Positions 9,206 to 17,242 of a stretch of 64,000 nt of DNA are shown here, piece after piece. Every line of letters starts with the position of its first letter. The first letter of the stretch is position 1. The notes below the pieces were generated by a model. It did no database searches, was not told the origin of the DNA, and was given only the letters and a program-made list of their open reading frames with translations. Position numbers and translations under genes: made by a program. The stretch is from Flammeovirgaceae bacterium UBA7330 (lineage in GTDB: Bacteria; Bacteroidota; Bacteroidia; Cytophagales; Cyclobacteriaceae), in assembly GCA_002471275.1 (NCBI GenBank), contig DKPQ01000020.1:62001-126000 (forward strand). The letters are read 5' to 3'.

Positions 9206-10276
9206 TCACTTCATATATTCTGTTATCTCCTGAAAACACTGCTCCTTGACATTCCCTTTCTCAAGCCAAAGTCTTTGCCAAGCTACAATTTGCTTGAGTG
9301 TATAATCCAGCCTCCATTTCGGTTTCCATTGTAACCTGCTTGCTGCTTTGGAGCAATCAAGTTTGAGGAACCCTGCCTCATGGGGGTTGTTTTTTGTATC
9401 CTGCTTCCAACTAGCACTATCCCCCCAACTTTTAACCATTCTATCTAATATCCATTCGACGGATTTGCAATCTTCATCCAGTGGACCAAAATTCCAACTT
9501 TCAGCATATTCATCCCCTTCCATGTATAGTTGCTGCGCTAAAACTAAATAACCTGATAAAGGTTCAAGTACATGCTGCCATGGTCGTGTGGAATAGGGAT
9601 TCCTGATAATTACCTCTTCATTCCTTTCAAACGCTCTCAGGATATCTGGTACCAGTCGATCTGTAGCCCAATCACCACCTCCAATTACATTCCCTGCTCT
9701 GGCTGAAGCAACAGATGCTGATTCAGGCATATGAAAATATGACCTTCTATAAGCGGCAGTGACTAACTCCGCACAGCCTTTGCTACTACTATATGGGTCG
9801 TGCCCTCCCATGGGTTCATTTTCTCTGTAGCCCCAAACCCACTCATGATTTTCATAGCACTTATCAGTAGTTACAGACACAATTGCCTTTAAATTAAAAC
9901 AGCCCCTGGCTGACTCAAGAACATTTACTGTCCCCATCACATTTGTCGAGTAGGTTTCAACAGGGTTATGATATGAATACCTAACAATAGGTTGAGCAGC
10001 CATGTGAATTAAGATATCAGGATTAAATTTCTTCATACTTGCTTGTAATTTGATAAGATCCCTGATGTCTCCAATCTCAGAATCCATACTATTACTCACA
10101 TCTGCCTCCTTAAATAGAGAAGGTGTTGTAGGGGGCTCCAATGAAAATCCTTTAACTGATGCCCCCATGCTTTGCAGCCATAGTGACAACCAACTACCCT
10201 TGAATCCGGTATGTCCAGTTAGAAATACCTTCTTATTTATCCAAAAATTTGAATCAACTTCGCCTAACTTTCCCAT
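9206..10276 (-). CDS. rfbG: CDP-glucose 4,6-dehydratase
   Basis: A 356-aa extended SDR beginning MGKLGEVDSNFWINKK and then VFLTGHTGFKGSWL, the family-specific version of the nucleotide-binding loop. YSSSKGCAEL supplies the catalytic YxxxK, and the TTDKCYEN segment carries the dehydratase-type Thr and Asp. It converts CDP-glucose to CDP-4-keto-6-deoxyglucose. I chose ATG 10274-10276 over an upstream TTG; the coding region then overlaps the end of rfbF by 13 bases, which is consistent with translational coupling. Next gene in the pathway and on the DNA is rfbH. Confidence 0.95.
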   Translation of the reverse strand: MGKLGEVDSNFWINKKVFLTGHTGFKGSWLSLWLQSMGASVKGFSLEPPTTPSLFKEADVSNSMDSEIGDIRDLIKLQASMKKFNPDILIHMAAQPIVRYSYHNPVETYSTNVMGTVNVLESARGCFNLKAIVSVTTDKCYENHEWVWGYRENEPMGGHDPYSSSKGCAELVTAAYRRSYFHMPESASVASARAGNVIGGGDWATDRLVPDILRAFERNEEVIIRNPYSTRPWQHVLEPLSGYLVLAQQLYMEGDEYAESWNFGPLDEDCKSVEWILDRMVKSWGDSASWKQDTKNNPHEAGFLKLDCSKAASRLQWKPKWRLDYTLKQIVAWQRLWLEKGNVKEQCFQEITEYMK

Positions 10277-11040
10277 ACCTTCCAAGGTGCTTTATTTGAA
10301 TCCCATAGCTCTTCTAGTTTCATTTTATCCCTAAGAGTATCCATTGGCAACCAAAATCCTTCATGTCTGTAAGCCATGAGCTCACCGTCTTTTGCAAGTC
10401 CTTTAAGCGGTTCCTGCTCCCAAATAGTCAAATCGCCGGCTATCCGATCAAGAACTTTTGGCGAAAGCACAAAAAATCCACCATTGATTACAGCACCATC
10501 CCCTTTTGGTTTTTCCTGAAATTTTCTCACCAATCCACTTTCCATATGCAGTGCTCCAAATCTACCAGGAGGATAGGCTGCCGTTAAAGTCGCTTGTTTA
10601 CCATGACCTAAATGGAAATCTATCAATTCTCGAATATTGATATCAGCTACCCCATCTCCATATGTCAAACAAAAACAATCTTCATCTTCTACATATGAAC
10701 TTATCCTTTTAACTCGTCCTCCCGTCATGGATTCATCTCCCGTATCAACTAAGGTGACACGCCATGGCTCAACTCTTTTCTCATGTACCACCATTTCATT
10801 TTCCTTCATATTGAAAGTTATATCTGATTGATGAAGAAAGTAATTAGCAAAATACTCCTTGATTACATAACCCTTATAACCACAACAAATGATAAAATCA
10901 TTTACCCCAAAGAAGGAATAGAGTTTCATGATATGCCAGAGTATCGGTTTACCCCCTATTTCCACCATCGGCTTCGGCTTGGTTGTAGTTTCCTCGCTTA
11001 AACGGGTTCCAAGACCTCCAGCTAATATGACTGCTTTCAT
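10264..11040 (-). CDS. rfbF: glucose-1-phosphate cytidylyltransferase
   Basis: A 258-aa nucleotidyltransferase. The N-terminal signature GGLGTRLSEETTTKPKPM binds the nucleotide, followed by GGKPILWHIMK and TYGDGVADIN. The family length is about 257 residues, so the gene is complete. It makes CDP-glucose from CTP and glucose-1-phosphate, the first step toward CDP-linked 3,6-dideoxyhexoses. The start is ATG 11038-11040, ten bases after the stop of the reductase gene. It heads a tight series rfbF-rfbG-rfbH-epimerase-SDR with spacings from a 13-base overlap to 16 bases. Confidence 0.96.
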   Translation of the reverse strand: MKAVILAGGLGTRLSEETTTKPKPMVEIGGKPILWHIMKLYSFFGVNDFIICCGYKGYVIKEYFANYFLHQSDITFNMKENEMVVHEKRVEPWRVTLVDTGDESMTGGRVKRISSYVEDEDCFCLTYGDGVADINIRELIDFHLGHGKQATLTAAYPPGRFGALHMESGLVRKFQEKPKGDGAVINGGFFVLSPKVLDRIAGDLTIWEQEPLKGLAKDGELMAYRHEGFWLPMDTLRDKMKLEELWDSNKAPWKVWES

Positions 11041-11050
11041 CGTTTTCTAA

Positions 11051-12043
11051 TTATTTTGAGCATACAAATGAATCTGAGAAAAAGTTGTTTTTTGCCAACC
11101 CATTTTGAACCAGTAAATTCTTCGCGGAAGTAATCATATTGTCATTTCCACATGCATAAACCTGAGCTTGATCAAATTTTTCAATTTTTTTTATAAGAAC
11201 ATCCTGAACATACCCCATTTCCCCTTCCCAATTATCATTTTGTCGTGATAGTACAGGTGTATATTCAAGATTGATTAATTGAGTAAGATCCGTAGATGAA
11301 ATAAAAAGATCCTCTTTAACTCTTGACCCCCATAATAAGGTGATTTGTTTATTGCTAACAATGTGAGGGTTGAGCTTAAAATGTTCTATCATCGAATTGA
11401 TGGGTGCTATTCCTGTTCCTGTTGCAAGAAAAATAATATCCTTCACATCATCGCCTCTAAAGAAAAAGGTTCCTAGTGGTCCTTCAATTCTTAATAGATC
11501 ATTTATTTTTGCTTTCTCAAACCAATATCTACTCATTTCGCCTCCAAGATAGCTTTTGATATAAAACATAATCTTTGCCGAATTTGGCGAAAAATTCGCT
11601 ATTGAATAGCTCCTTCTAACCGACCCTCTGATGATCTTGACATATTGACCAGCTTTATAACTAAACCCACTTTGTGGAGGTAGTCTGAGAACTACTTCCA
11701 ACACATCTTTTGAACGAGGTTTCAATGAATCAATCTTAGCAGGAAGTGTTTTTGGTTTTGGTAAATTATAATTACTTAAATCCTCAACATCCAATCGCAG
11801 ATCTGACGTAGGTGTAGCACAACATGATAAGAAATATCCATTACTCTTCTCCTCCTCAGTTAGCACCAAGTCTTTCTGTAAATCCCTTGTCGCCCCACTT
11901 AATGATTTTGAAATGCAACTTCTACACCTACCTGAAAGACAACTATACTCTAATGAAATTCCAGACCTTTTAGCTGCATCTAGTACTATCTCGTCCAAAT
12001 CACATGTGAAGCTTTTTCCATTTCGAAGGTCGATTTTGAACAT
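11051..12043 (-). CDS. CDP-6-deoxy-delta-3,4-glucoseen reductase (E3), AscD/DdhD type
   Basis: A 330-aa flavo-iron-sulfur reductase. An N-terminal plant-type ferredoxin domain has Cys35-x4-Cys40-x2-Cys43 and a fourth ligand at Cys74 or Cys75. A ferredoxin-reductase part follows, with the FAD signature RRSYSIANF, the NAD(P) signature GTGIAPINSM and a terminal YACGNDNMI segment. Length and order match E3 of CDP-ascarylose and CDP-abequose pathways, where it passes electrons to E1 for C3 deoxygenation. Its place directly before rfbF supports that role over a general oxygenase reductase. Start ATG 12041-12043. Confidence 0.92.
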   Translation of the reverse strand: MFKIDLRNGKSFTCDLDEIVLDAAKRSGISLEYSCLSGRCRSCISKSLSGATRDLQKDLVLTEEEKSNGYFLSCCATPTSDLRLDVEDLSNYNLPKPKTLPAKIDSLKPRSKDVLEVVLRLPPQSGFSYKAGQYVKIIRGSVRRSYSIANFSPNSAKIMFYIKSYLGGEMSRYWFEKAKINDLLRIEGPLGTFFFRGDDVKDIIFLATGTGIAPINSMIEHFKLNPHIVSNKQITLLWGSRVKEDLFISSTDLTQLINLEYTPVLSRQNDNWEGEMGYVQDVLIKKIEKFDQAQVYACGNDNMITSAKNLLVQNGLAKNNFFSDSFVCSK

Positions 12044-12062
12044 GCTAATTTTTAATTGACCA

Positions 12063-12095
12063 AATTTCTTTTTGAAATTGAACTAAGAATAGTTC
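12063..12095. terminator. two adjacent small hairpins after the SLBB gene
   Basis: Two stem-loops lie in the 67-base gap between the exporter gene and the CDP-sugar operon. One pairs AATTTC (12063-12068) with GAAATT (12074-12079). The other pairs GAACTA (12080-12085) with TAGTTC (12090-12095) around an AGAA loop. On the minus strand the second stem is followed by CAATTTC. The stems are short and AT-rich, so termination may be partial, allowing read-through into the downstream operon. Confidence 0.4.
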
Positions 12096-12110
12096 TAATT
12101 TTGATTACTC

Positions 12111-14582
12111 TTACCTTGTCAAATTATTAATAATCAACGCAATCGTCCCCAATCCACTAGTGATACTAATAATCTCACCAGGACTTAATTTCCTTCTCTC
12201 CGGTCTTTCAGGTATAATCACCTCAGCCCCTGGCTCCACCTTCGGATAATCCTTAAACCACAAAAAATTCCGAGTCCGCTGCGCAGAACCATTGGCATAG
12301 ATCACATAAGCTTTTCCTCTTTTTGCTGTATCAGAAAAACCTCCGGCTTGTGAAATTACTTCTGTGAAAGACAAAGTATTGTCATAACGAACCGTACTGG
12401 GGTAAAGTACCTCACCTCGGACCCTTACAGTTTGTAGCTCTCGAGGGATGCTGATGACATCACCTTCTTTCAATATCATGTCAAACCTTGAACCAGGGTT
12501 TTTGATAATAAATTCTAACTGAATTCCTATTAATTCCTGCGTTTTAAAAGCCCGCTTCGAATTATCTATTACTGTATCACGCTCAAAGAGTTCCTGGAGT
12601 TCCTCTCGACGGAGCCTTGCCGCTTCATCTCCATCATCTTCATCATCAACATAATATTCTGTCCTTCGAATCAATGTAGCTCCCTTAGGGTATGCGTATC
12701 TGGTAAGAAATCCAGCTCTTTTCAGCACATCGGAAATGCGTTCGTCTTTCTTTTCCAGCGCATATTTCCCAGGAAATTTAACTTCCCCTTCAATCTCGAT
12801 CATCACTTGTTCTTCATAATAAGGTGATTTTCTTACCACAATCAAGTCAAATGGCTCCAACTCAAAGTCAGAAGCCTGATCAGAAATATTTAAACCTTTA
12901 TCAATGCTAAAATTAAAAACCTCTGAAGAAATGTCCTCGTCACCTTGTTCATCCCGTACCCTTCTTGCCACTTCCACAAAAGAACGTGCGGCACTTTCTT
13001 TAAATCCGTTAGCCAGGTATATGATATTCTCAACAGTCATACCTTCAACAAAAGGGAATCTACCTGGTTTTTGTACCTCTCCCTGAATAGTAACACTATA
13101 AGATTCTTTGAGGTCAAAAATGGACTGGATCTTAATATGATCTTCATTTTGTAACCCAAGATCATAATTACCAGTAACCAAATCTGATGGGACAAATGCA
13201 ATGCTTGATAAGGTGAAATCATTATTCTGACGAATAATCAACCCACGGCCCATGAAGGCATCCCCTCGAAATCCTTCAGCCAAATCCAAAAGGTCTGAAA
13301 GCATCATTCCTTCTTTCAATTCAAACTCACCAGTGTGATTAACAGCACCTTCTATGCGGACACGATTGGTAAACTGATTTGTGATCTTTCCAACTTCAAT
13401 AAAATCTCCTCCCTGAACAGTGAAATTGTTAAAAAAATCGGCTTTTACCGTCTGAACAGCTTTTGCATTGGCCAGATTTCGCCTTAATGAAATTGAGCCT
13501 CGGTAGGCATCCGGAGAGAATCCACCTGCAAAGTCAATGGCTTTTTGCAGACTCTCTCCATCCAAAAGCTCATAGTAGGCGGGTCTTTTAACCTCACCGT
13601 CAATACCTACTCTGTTTTGATAAGGTCTTACCAATACGACATCATTGTCCTGGACCATAATACGCTGACCCTCTCCATAGATCAAAAAGTTGTAAGCGTC
13701 CAGGGTATTTACTTTTTTCCCTCCTCTGAAAACCTGAATATCTCTCAATGAGCCTGTTTCATTTGGACCTCCAGCATAGTACAGCGCATTGAACGCCGTC
13801 CCAAAAGATGACATGGTATATGTGCCAGGTCGTTTTACTTCCCCAATCACATTTACACTAATCGTCCTGATTTGGCCCAGGCTTATTTGAGCGAATGTAT
13901 TGTTTCCAAGCGTACTGTAAATGGCTTTTAACCTGGATTTGATCCTGGCATCTGCTTGTTCCACAGTCAAACCATTTAGAAAAATAGGACCCAAACTAGG
14001 TATCCGGATATTTCCCTCTGGAGAAACGTCCAATTGATAGGTCTGTTCGGACGCACCCCAAACGTCAATGATTATTTGATCACCTGGTCCGATCTGATAG
14101 TCTTTTGGTGTTGCTATGCTGAGACTGGGCTCGAAAGTTAAATTTTCATTTTCAAAAAAGGACATTCCAAAAATCTTCAGCTTATCACCTTTCTGCAATG
14201 TGTCTGCTGGAATGATATCTGCAAATGGATCAAAAGGTGTCTCTTTATTTGATTGGAAAGAAGGAGATTCTCTTAATCGTGAAACATTACCTGATTGAGA
14301 TGTCCCGGTTGTTCCAGTTTGAATTTGTGTGATTCTATTCCTTAGTTTCTGAATTTGGGTCTCAGACATACCACGGGCTCTTGCAAGCAACTCTAATTGC
14401 TGTTCGGTATACCCGCTGGATTCCACCTGTTGAATGAAACTTTTTATTTGATCATCTGAGAGGTCATCTACATTGATATTCTGCAAATTCTGAATGCTGG
14501 GAGCGTCCTGGGCATTTGTACTTTCAATAGCAGCTAACGCAAAAAATAGTATAAGAAAGAATCGAAACAAGGATTTCTTCAT
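12111..14582 (-). CDS. SLBB-domain polysaccharide export protein (Wza-like)
   Basis: An 823-aa secreted or outer-membrane protein. A signal peptide at residues 1-24 ends at about STNAQ. It is followed by a low-complexity linker, a Poly_export domain near residues 160-240 (YQIGPGDQIIIDVWG is the typical opening), and then a chain of SLBB repeats recognisable by recurring phrases such as GEVKRPGTYTM, GEVKRPAYYEL, GEVQKPGRFPF, GEVKFPGKYAL and GEVLYPSTVRY. A terminal hydrophobic segment covers about residues 801-818. It probably forms the export channel or a periplasmic conduit for the polymer made by this locus. A TAnnTTTG box lies about 24-31 bases upstream of the ATG, so the gene appears to start its own transcript. 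Confidence 0.93.
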   Translation of the reverse strand: MKKSLFRFFLILFFALAAIESTNAQDAPSIQNLQNINVDDLSDDQIKSFIQQVESSGYTEQQLELLARARGMSETQIQKLRNRITQIQTGTTGTSQSGNVSRLRESPSFQSNKETPFDPFADIIPADTLQKGDKLKIFGMSFFENENLTFEPSLSIATPKDYQIGPGDQIIIDVWGASEQTYQLDVSPEGNIRIPSLGPIFLNGLTVEQADARIKSRLKAIYSTLGNNTFAQISLGQIRTISVNVIGEVKRPGTYTMSSFGTAFNALYYAGGPNETGSLRDIQVFRGGKKVNTLDAYNFLIYGEGQRIMVQDNDVVLVRPYQNRVGIDGEVKRPAYYELLDGESLQKAIDFAGGFSPDAYRGSISLRRNLANAKAVQTVKADFFNNFTVQGGDFIEVGKITNQFTNRVRIEGAVNHTGEFELKEGMMLSDLLDLAEGFRGDAFMGRGLIIRQNNDFTLSSIAFVPSDLVTGNYDLGLQNEDHIKIQSIFDLKESYSVTIQGEVQKPGRFPFVEGMTVENIIYLANGFKESAARSFVEVARRVRDEQGDEDISSEVFNFSIDKGLNISDQASDFELEPFDLIVVRKSPYYEEQVMIEIEGEVKFPGKYALEKKDERISDVLKRAGFLTRYAYPKGATLIRRTEYYVDDEDDGDEAARLRREELQELFERDTVIDNSKRAFKTQELIGIQLEFIIKNPGSRFDMILKEGDVISIPRELQTVRVRGEVLYPSTVRYDNTLSFTEVISQAGGFSDTAKRGKAYVIYANGSAQRTRNFLWFKDYPKVEPGAEVIIPERPERRKLSPGEIISITSGLGTIALIINNLTR

Positions 14583-14605
14583 TGATGAAAGTCCGAATTA
14601 AGGCG

Positions 14606-14613
14606 CAAAGATA
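14606..14613 (-). promoter_or_regulatory. Bacteroidota-type -7 box upstream of the SLBB gene
   Basis: The minus strand reads TATCTTTG here, an exact match to TAnnTTTG. Transcription would begin near 14599, giving a leader of about 17 bases before the SLBB ATG. No convincing TTG -33 element is seen at the proper distance. Confidence 0.5.
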
Positions 14614-14675
14614 TGTAAAGAAGACAGAATACAGGAGTCAGTATTCAGAAGACTCAAAGATTTCATGTTATATAA

Positions 14676-15434
14676 CTAAATAATCGCTCCTGAAACCAAA
14701 AAATACGGATTCAATAAATCCTCCTTATTATACCTCACCGGATCTTCAGTATCCTTAATCAACACCTGACCTCCAGCTTCCTCCACAACAATCTGAGCCG
14801 CAGCAGTATCCCATTCCATGGTTGGGGCGTAGCGTGGATACAAGTCTGCCGCTCCCTCTGCTACCATCAATAATTTTAAAGAGCTGCCTTTTGACACGAT
14901 TTCAGGACTATTTAACTCATCCAGGAATGATTGGGTCTCATCATTTAAATGTGACCTTGAAGCAACCACTTTCAACCCTTTGTCGGATTTAGAAAACTTA
15001 TTTACAGATATGTTTTTACCATTCTTGGTGGCTCCTTCTCCTTTAATCGCGGTAAACAAATCTTCTAATACAGGCGTGTAAACTACTCCTAAAATTGGAC
15101 GATTTTCATTTATCAATGCGATATTGACTGTAAACTCCCCATTTCTTTTGATGAATTCCTTGGTGCCATCCAAAGGATCAATCATCCAAAAGTATTCCCA
15201 ATCTTTTCGTTCCTGGTACTGAATCTCTTTACCTTCTTCACTTAGGATAGGAATATTGGTTTGCTCAAGTTCTTCAACAATTGCTTTGTGAGATGCTTTG
15301 TCAGCCAGGGTAAGCGGCGAATTATCTGCCTTGCTCTCAATTGAAAAATCACCTGATTCGTAAATATTAAGAATTTCAGCGCTCGCTTTTTGGGCTGCTT
15401 TTTGGGCTATTTGGGAAAGGGATTGAAGATTCAT
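14676..15434 (-). CDS. cysQ: 3'(2'),5'-bisphosphate nucleotidase
   Basis: A 252-aa member of the inositol-monophosphatase superfamily. The metal-binding signatures are DPLDGTKEF, preceded by EEGKEI, and the C-terminal MEWDTAAAQIVVEEAGG. The enzyme hydrolyses PAP, the by-product of sulfotransferases and of PAPS reductase, to AMP. The start is taken as ATG 15432-15434 (MNLQSLSQIAQKAAQ); the open frame continues upstream only because it runs through a palindromic element. It is the last gene of the minus-strand cys series. In this setting it would relieve PAP inhibition of the sulfotransferase encoded at 4.4-5.3 kb. Confidence 0.93.
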   Translation of the reverse strand: MNLQSLSQIAQKAAQKASAEILNIYESGDFSIESKADNSPLTLADKASHKAIVEELEQTNIPILSEEGKEIQYQERKDWEYFWMIDPLDGTKEFIKRNGEFTVNIALINENRPILGVVYTPVLEDLFTAIKGEGATKNGKNISVNKFSKSDKGLKVVASRSHLNDETQSFLDELNSPEIVSKGSSLKLLMVAEGAADLYPRYAPTMEWDTAAAQIVVEEAGGQVLIKDTEDPVRYNKEDLLNPYFLVSGAII

Positions 15435-15450
15435 GTAGTTAAATTCAAGA

Positions 15451-15502
15451 TGATCCCTGCTTCCACCTTCGCCAGCTTCGACGGACAGGTTCGCAGGAAT
15501 CA
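15451..15502. repeat. palindromic GC-rich intergenic element between cysN and cysQ
   Basis: The ends TGATCCCTGC (15451-15460) and GCAGGAATCA (15493-15502) are complementary except for one mismatch. A further ACC/GGT pair (15465-15467 with 15488-15490) extends the stem after a small internal loop. The inner part, holding CCTTCGCCAGCTTCG, is much richer in G and C than its surroundings. The element fills nearly the whole cysN-cysQ gap, beginning 14 bases after the cysN stop. It has the look of a dispersed REP-like repeat or an mRNA-stabilising hairpin. Only one copy was noticed in this window. Confidence 0.55.
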
Positions 15503-15515
15503 CGTTTTTAAATCA

Positions 15516-16784
15516 TTAAACAACCATTCCAGCTGCAACAGTCTCATTGGTGGCATCATCTACCAGGATAATACTACCCGTCTGACGATTTTTTCTGTAG
15601 GGATCCACAAAAACAGGTTTTGTAGTGCGTAACAATACCTTACAGATGTCATTCATCTTAATATCCTTATCTTCTTCATTGCGGTGTAAAGTATTGATAT
15701 CCAGCTTATATCTGATCTCCTTGATCATCGCTTTCATATCCGCAGTCGTATGTCGCAAGGTATATTTTCCACGAGGAACGGGTCCTTTGTTATTTAACCA
15801 ACACAACATTACTTCGAGATCCTGTTTTTGTTCCGGCTGATTATTCGTGCGAACAATCATATCACCACGGCTAATATCGATATCATCTTCCAATTGGATC
15901 GTTACAGACATGGGTGCAAATGCTTCATCCACGGGACCATCAAAAGTATCAATAGACTTGATTTTGGAAGTAAAGCCCGAAGGTAATACAGCTACCTCAT
16001 CACCTGGCTTGAAAATACCTCCGGCAATTCTTCCGGCGTATCCTCTGTAGTCATGGTATTCATCGCTTTTAGGACGGATAACCGTTTGTACCGGAAATCT
16101 GCAATCAATGTGATTGTGGTCGCTCCCGATATGAATGTGTTCCAGTGTGTAAAGCAGGGTAGAACCTTCATACCATTTCATGTTTTCACTTCGATTCACC
16201 ACATTATCACCCTTGAGTGCACTGATTGGGATAAATCGTACATCTTTTACATCAAGTTTTGAAGAGAACCGCTCATAATCCTCAACAATCTTATCATAAA
16301 CAGCCTTATCATAATCCACCAGGTCCATTTTGTTGATACAAACTACAATGTGCGGGATCTGAAGTAAAGAGGCTATGATTGAGTGGCGACATGTTTGGTC
16401 CACAACGCCATTTCGAGCATCAATTAGGATCAAGGCCACATTCGCAGTAGATGCTCCGGTCACCATATTCCTAGTATACTGAATATGACCGGGAGTATCA
16501 GCAATGATGAATTTCCTTTTTGGAGTGGCAAAGTATCTGTAGGCTACATCAATGGTGATCCCCTGCTCACGTTCATCCTTCAATCCATCGGTTAGTAGAG
16601 CCAGGTCAGTATCTTGTAATCCTTTACGCTCACTGGATTGCTTAACCTGCTCCATCTGATCCTCAAAAATGGATTTTGAATCGAAAAGCAATCTTCCAAT
16701 TAAGGTGCTTTTTCCATCATCCACACTCCCCGCGGTTGTAAATCGAAGAAGCTCCATGTTGAGGTAATTTTTTTGATCTTCCAT
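15516..16784 (-). CDS. cysN: sulfate adenylyltransferase subunit 1 (GTPase)
   Basis: A 422-aa translation-factor-type GTPase with all its nucleotide motifs: GSVDDGKSTLIGR (P-loop, residues 19-31), DTPGHIQYTRNM (G3) and NKMDLVDYD (G4), followed by two beta-barrel domains. CysN uses GTP hydrolysis to drive ATP sulfurylase, encoded by cysD, toward APS. It is not fused to an APS kinase; cysC is a separate gene here. The neighbours are cysD upstream, with a four-helix-bundle gene wedged between, and cysQ downstream. An internal Met10 (MELLRFTTAGS) is a possible alternative start. Confidence 0.96.
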   Translation of the reverse strand: MEDQKNYLNMELLRFTTAGSVDDGKSTLIGRLLFDSKSIFEDQMEQVKQSSERKGLQDTDLALLTDGLKDEREQGITIDVAYRYFATPKRKFIIADTPGHIQYTRNMVTGASTANVALILIDARNGVVDQTCRHSIIASLLQIPHIVVCINKMDLVDYDKAVYDKIVEDYERFSSKLDVKDVRFIPISALKGDNVVNRSENMKWYEGSTLLYTLEHIHIGSDHNHIDCRFPVQTVIRPKSDEYHDYRGYAGRIAGGIFKPGDEVAVLPSGFTSKIKSIDTFDGPVDEAFAPMSVTIQLEDDIDISRGDMIVRTNNQPEQKQDLEVMLCWLNNKGPVPRGKYTLRHTTADMKAMIKEIRYKLDINTLHRNEEDKDIKMNDICKVLLRTTKPVFVDPYRKNRQTGSIILVDDATNETVAAGMVV

Positions 16785-16802
16785 TTTGTGTTATTTACAA
16801 TA

Positions 16803-16834
16803 GTGGCAATAGCAAGTTGGCAGGTGGCAGTCAG
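16803..16834. repeat. left inverted repeat bounding the four-helix-bundle gene
   Basis: The + strand has GTGGCAATAGCAAGTTGG followed by CAGGTGGCAGTCAG. Its inner 16 bases, GGCAGGTGGCAGTCAG (16819-16834), match the reverse complement of 17202-17217 apart from one indel and one change. GGCA-type units recur on both sides of the gene in opposite orientation. Confidence 0.55.
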
Positions 16835-16922
16835 TTTCTTGGCAAAACCTGTCTGGATTTTCAATCATTCCACCTAGCATTCTTCCTACTTCCTCATATT
16901 TTGATATATTCTTGTCTCTTAA

Positions 16923-17213
16923 TTAAGGTTCTATATAATTAAAATCTCGAGCAAAATCCAACCAGATCTGAGTTTCAGTACACTCGGCATCTGCATCTGC
17001 CATTTTACTTGAAAAGTGTTTCGGATATTTTCTCTTTCTATATCCTTCACCAATGTTCACACAAACTGATCTCGAAGATCTTCTTATTTGATCAGTCAGT
17101 GAATACTTTTCCTCACTGGGAAATCGCTTTGTTATCTCAAATATCTCCTTTGCAGTCTCATAAGCAAGCTGATAAACTTTTAAGTCTCTATATCCATTGC
17201 TCTTAACTGCCAC
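16923..17213 (-). CDS. four-helix-bundle (S23/23S rRNA intervening-sequence type) protein, interrupted by an in-frame stop
   Basis: The 96-aa product begins at GTG 17211-17213 and reads GYRDLKVYQLAYETAKEIF, then LTDQIRRSSRSVCVNIGEGY, the signature of the four-helix-bundle family TIGR02436. Relatives are usually about 115-130 residues. After the TAA at 16923-16925 the same frame continues LRDKNISKYEEVGRML, GGMIENPDRF, which is the missing fourth helix, to a stop at 16791-16793. The stop replaces a single codon and no indel is needed, so a simple nonsense change is likely. The gene sits inside the cys operon between cysD and cysN, bounded by inverted repeats. The function of the family is unknown; Avd of diversity-generating retroelements is a structural relative. 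It may be a decaying passenger. Confidence 0.85.
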   Translation of the reverse strand: MAVKSNGYRDLKVYQLAYETAKEIFEITKRFPSEEKYSLTDQIRRSSRSVCVNIGEGYRKRKYPKHFSSKMADADAECTETQIWLDFARDFNYIEP

Positions 17214-17242
17214 TGCCTTACTGCCTACTGCCTACTGCTCAC
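17202..17242. repeat. right inverted repeat and CTGCCTA tandem run bounding the four-helix-bundle gene
   Basis: CTTAACTGCCACTGCC (17202-17217) is the inverted partner of 16819-16834. It is followed by a degenerate tandem run of TACTGCC units (17218-17238) that ends at the cysD stop codon. The GTG start of the four-helix-bundle gene lies inside this repeat. Confidence 0.6.
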
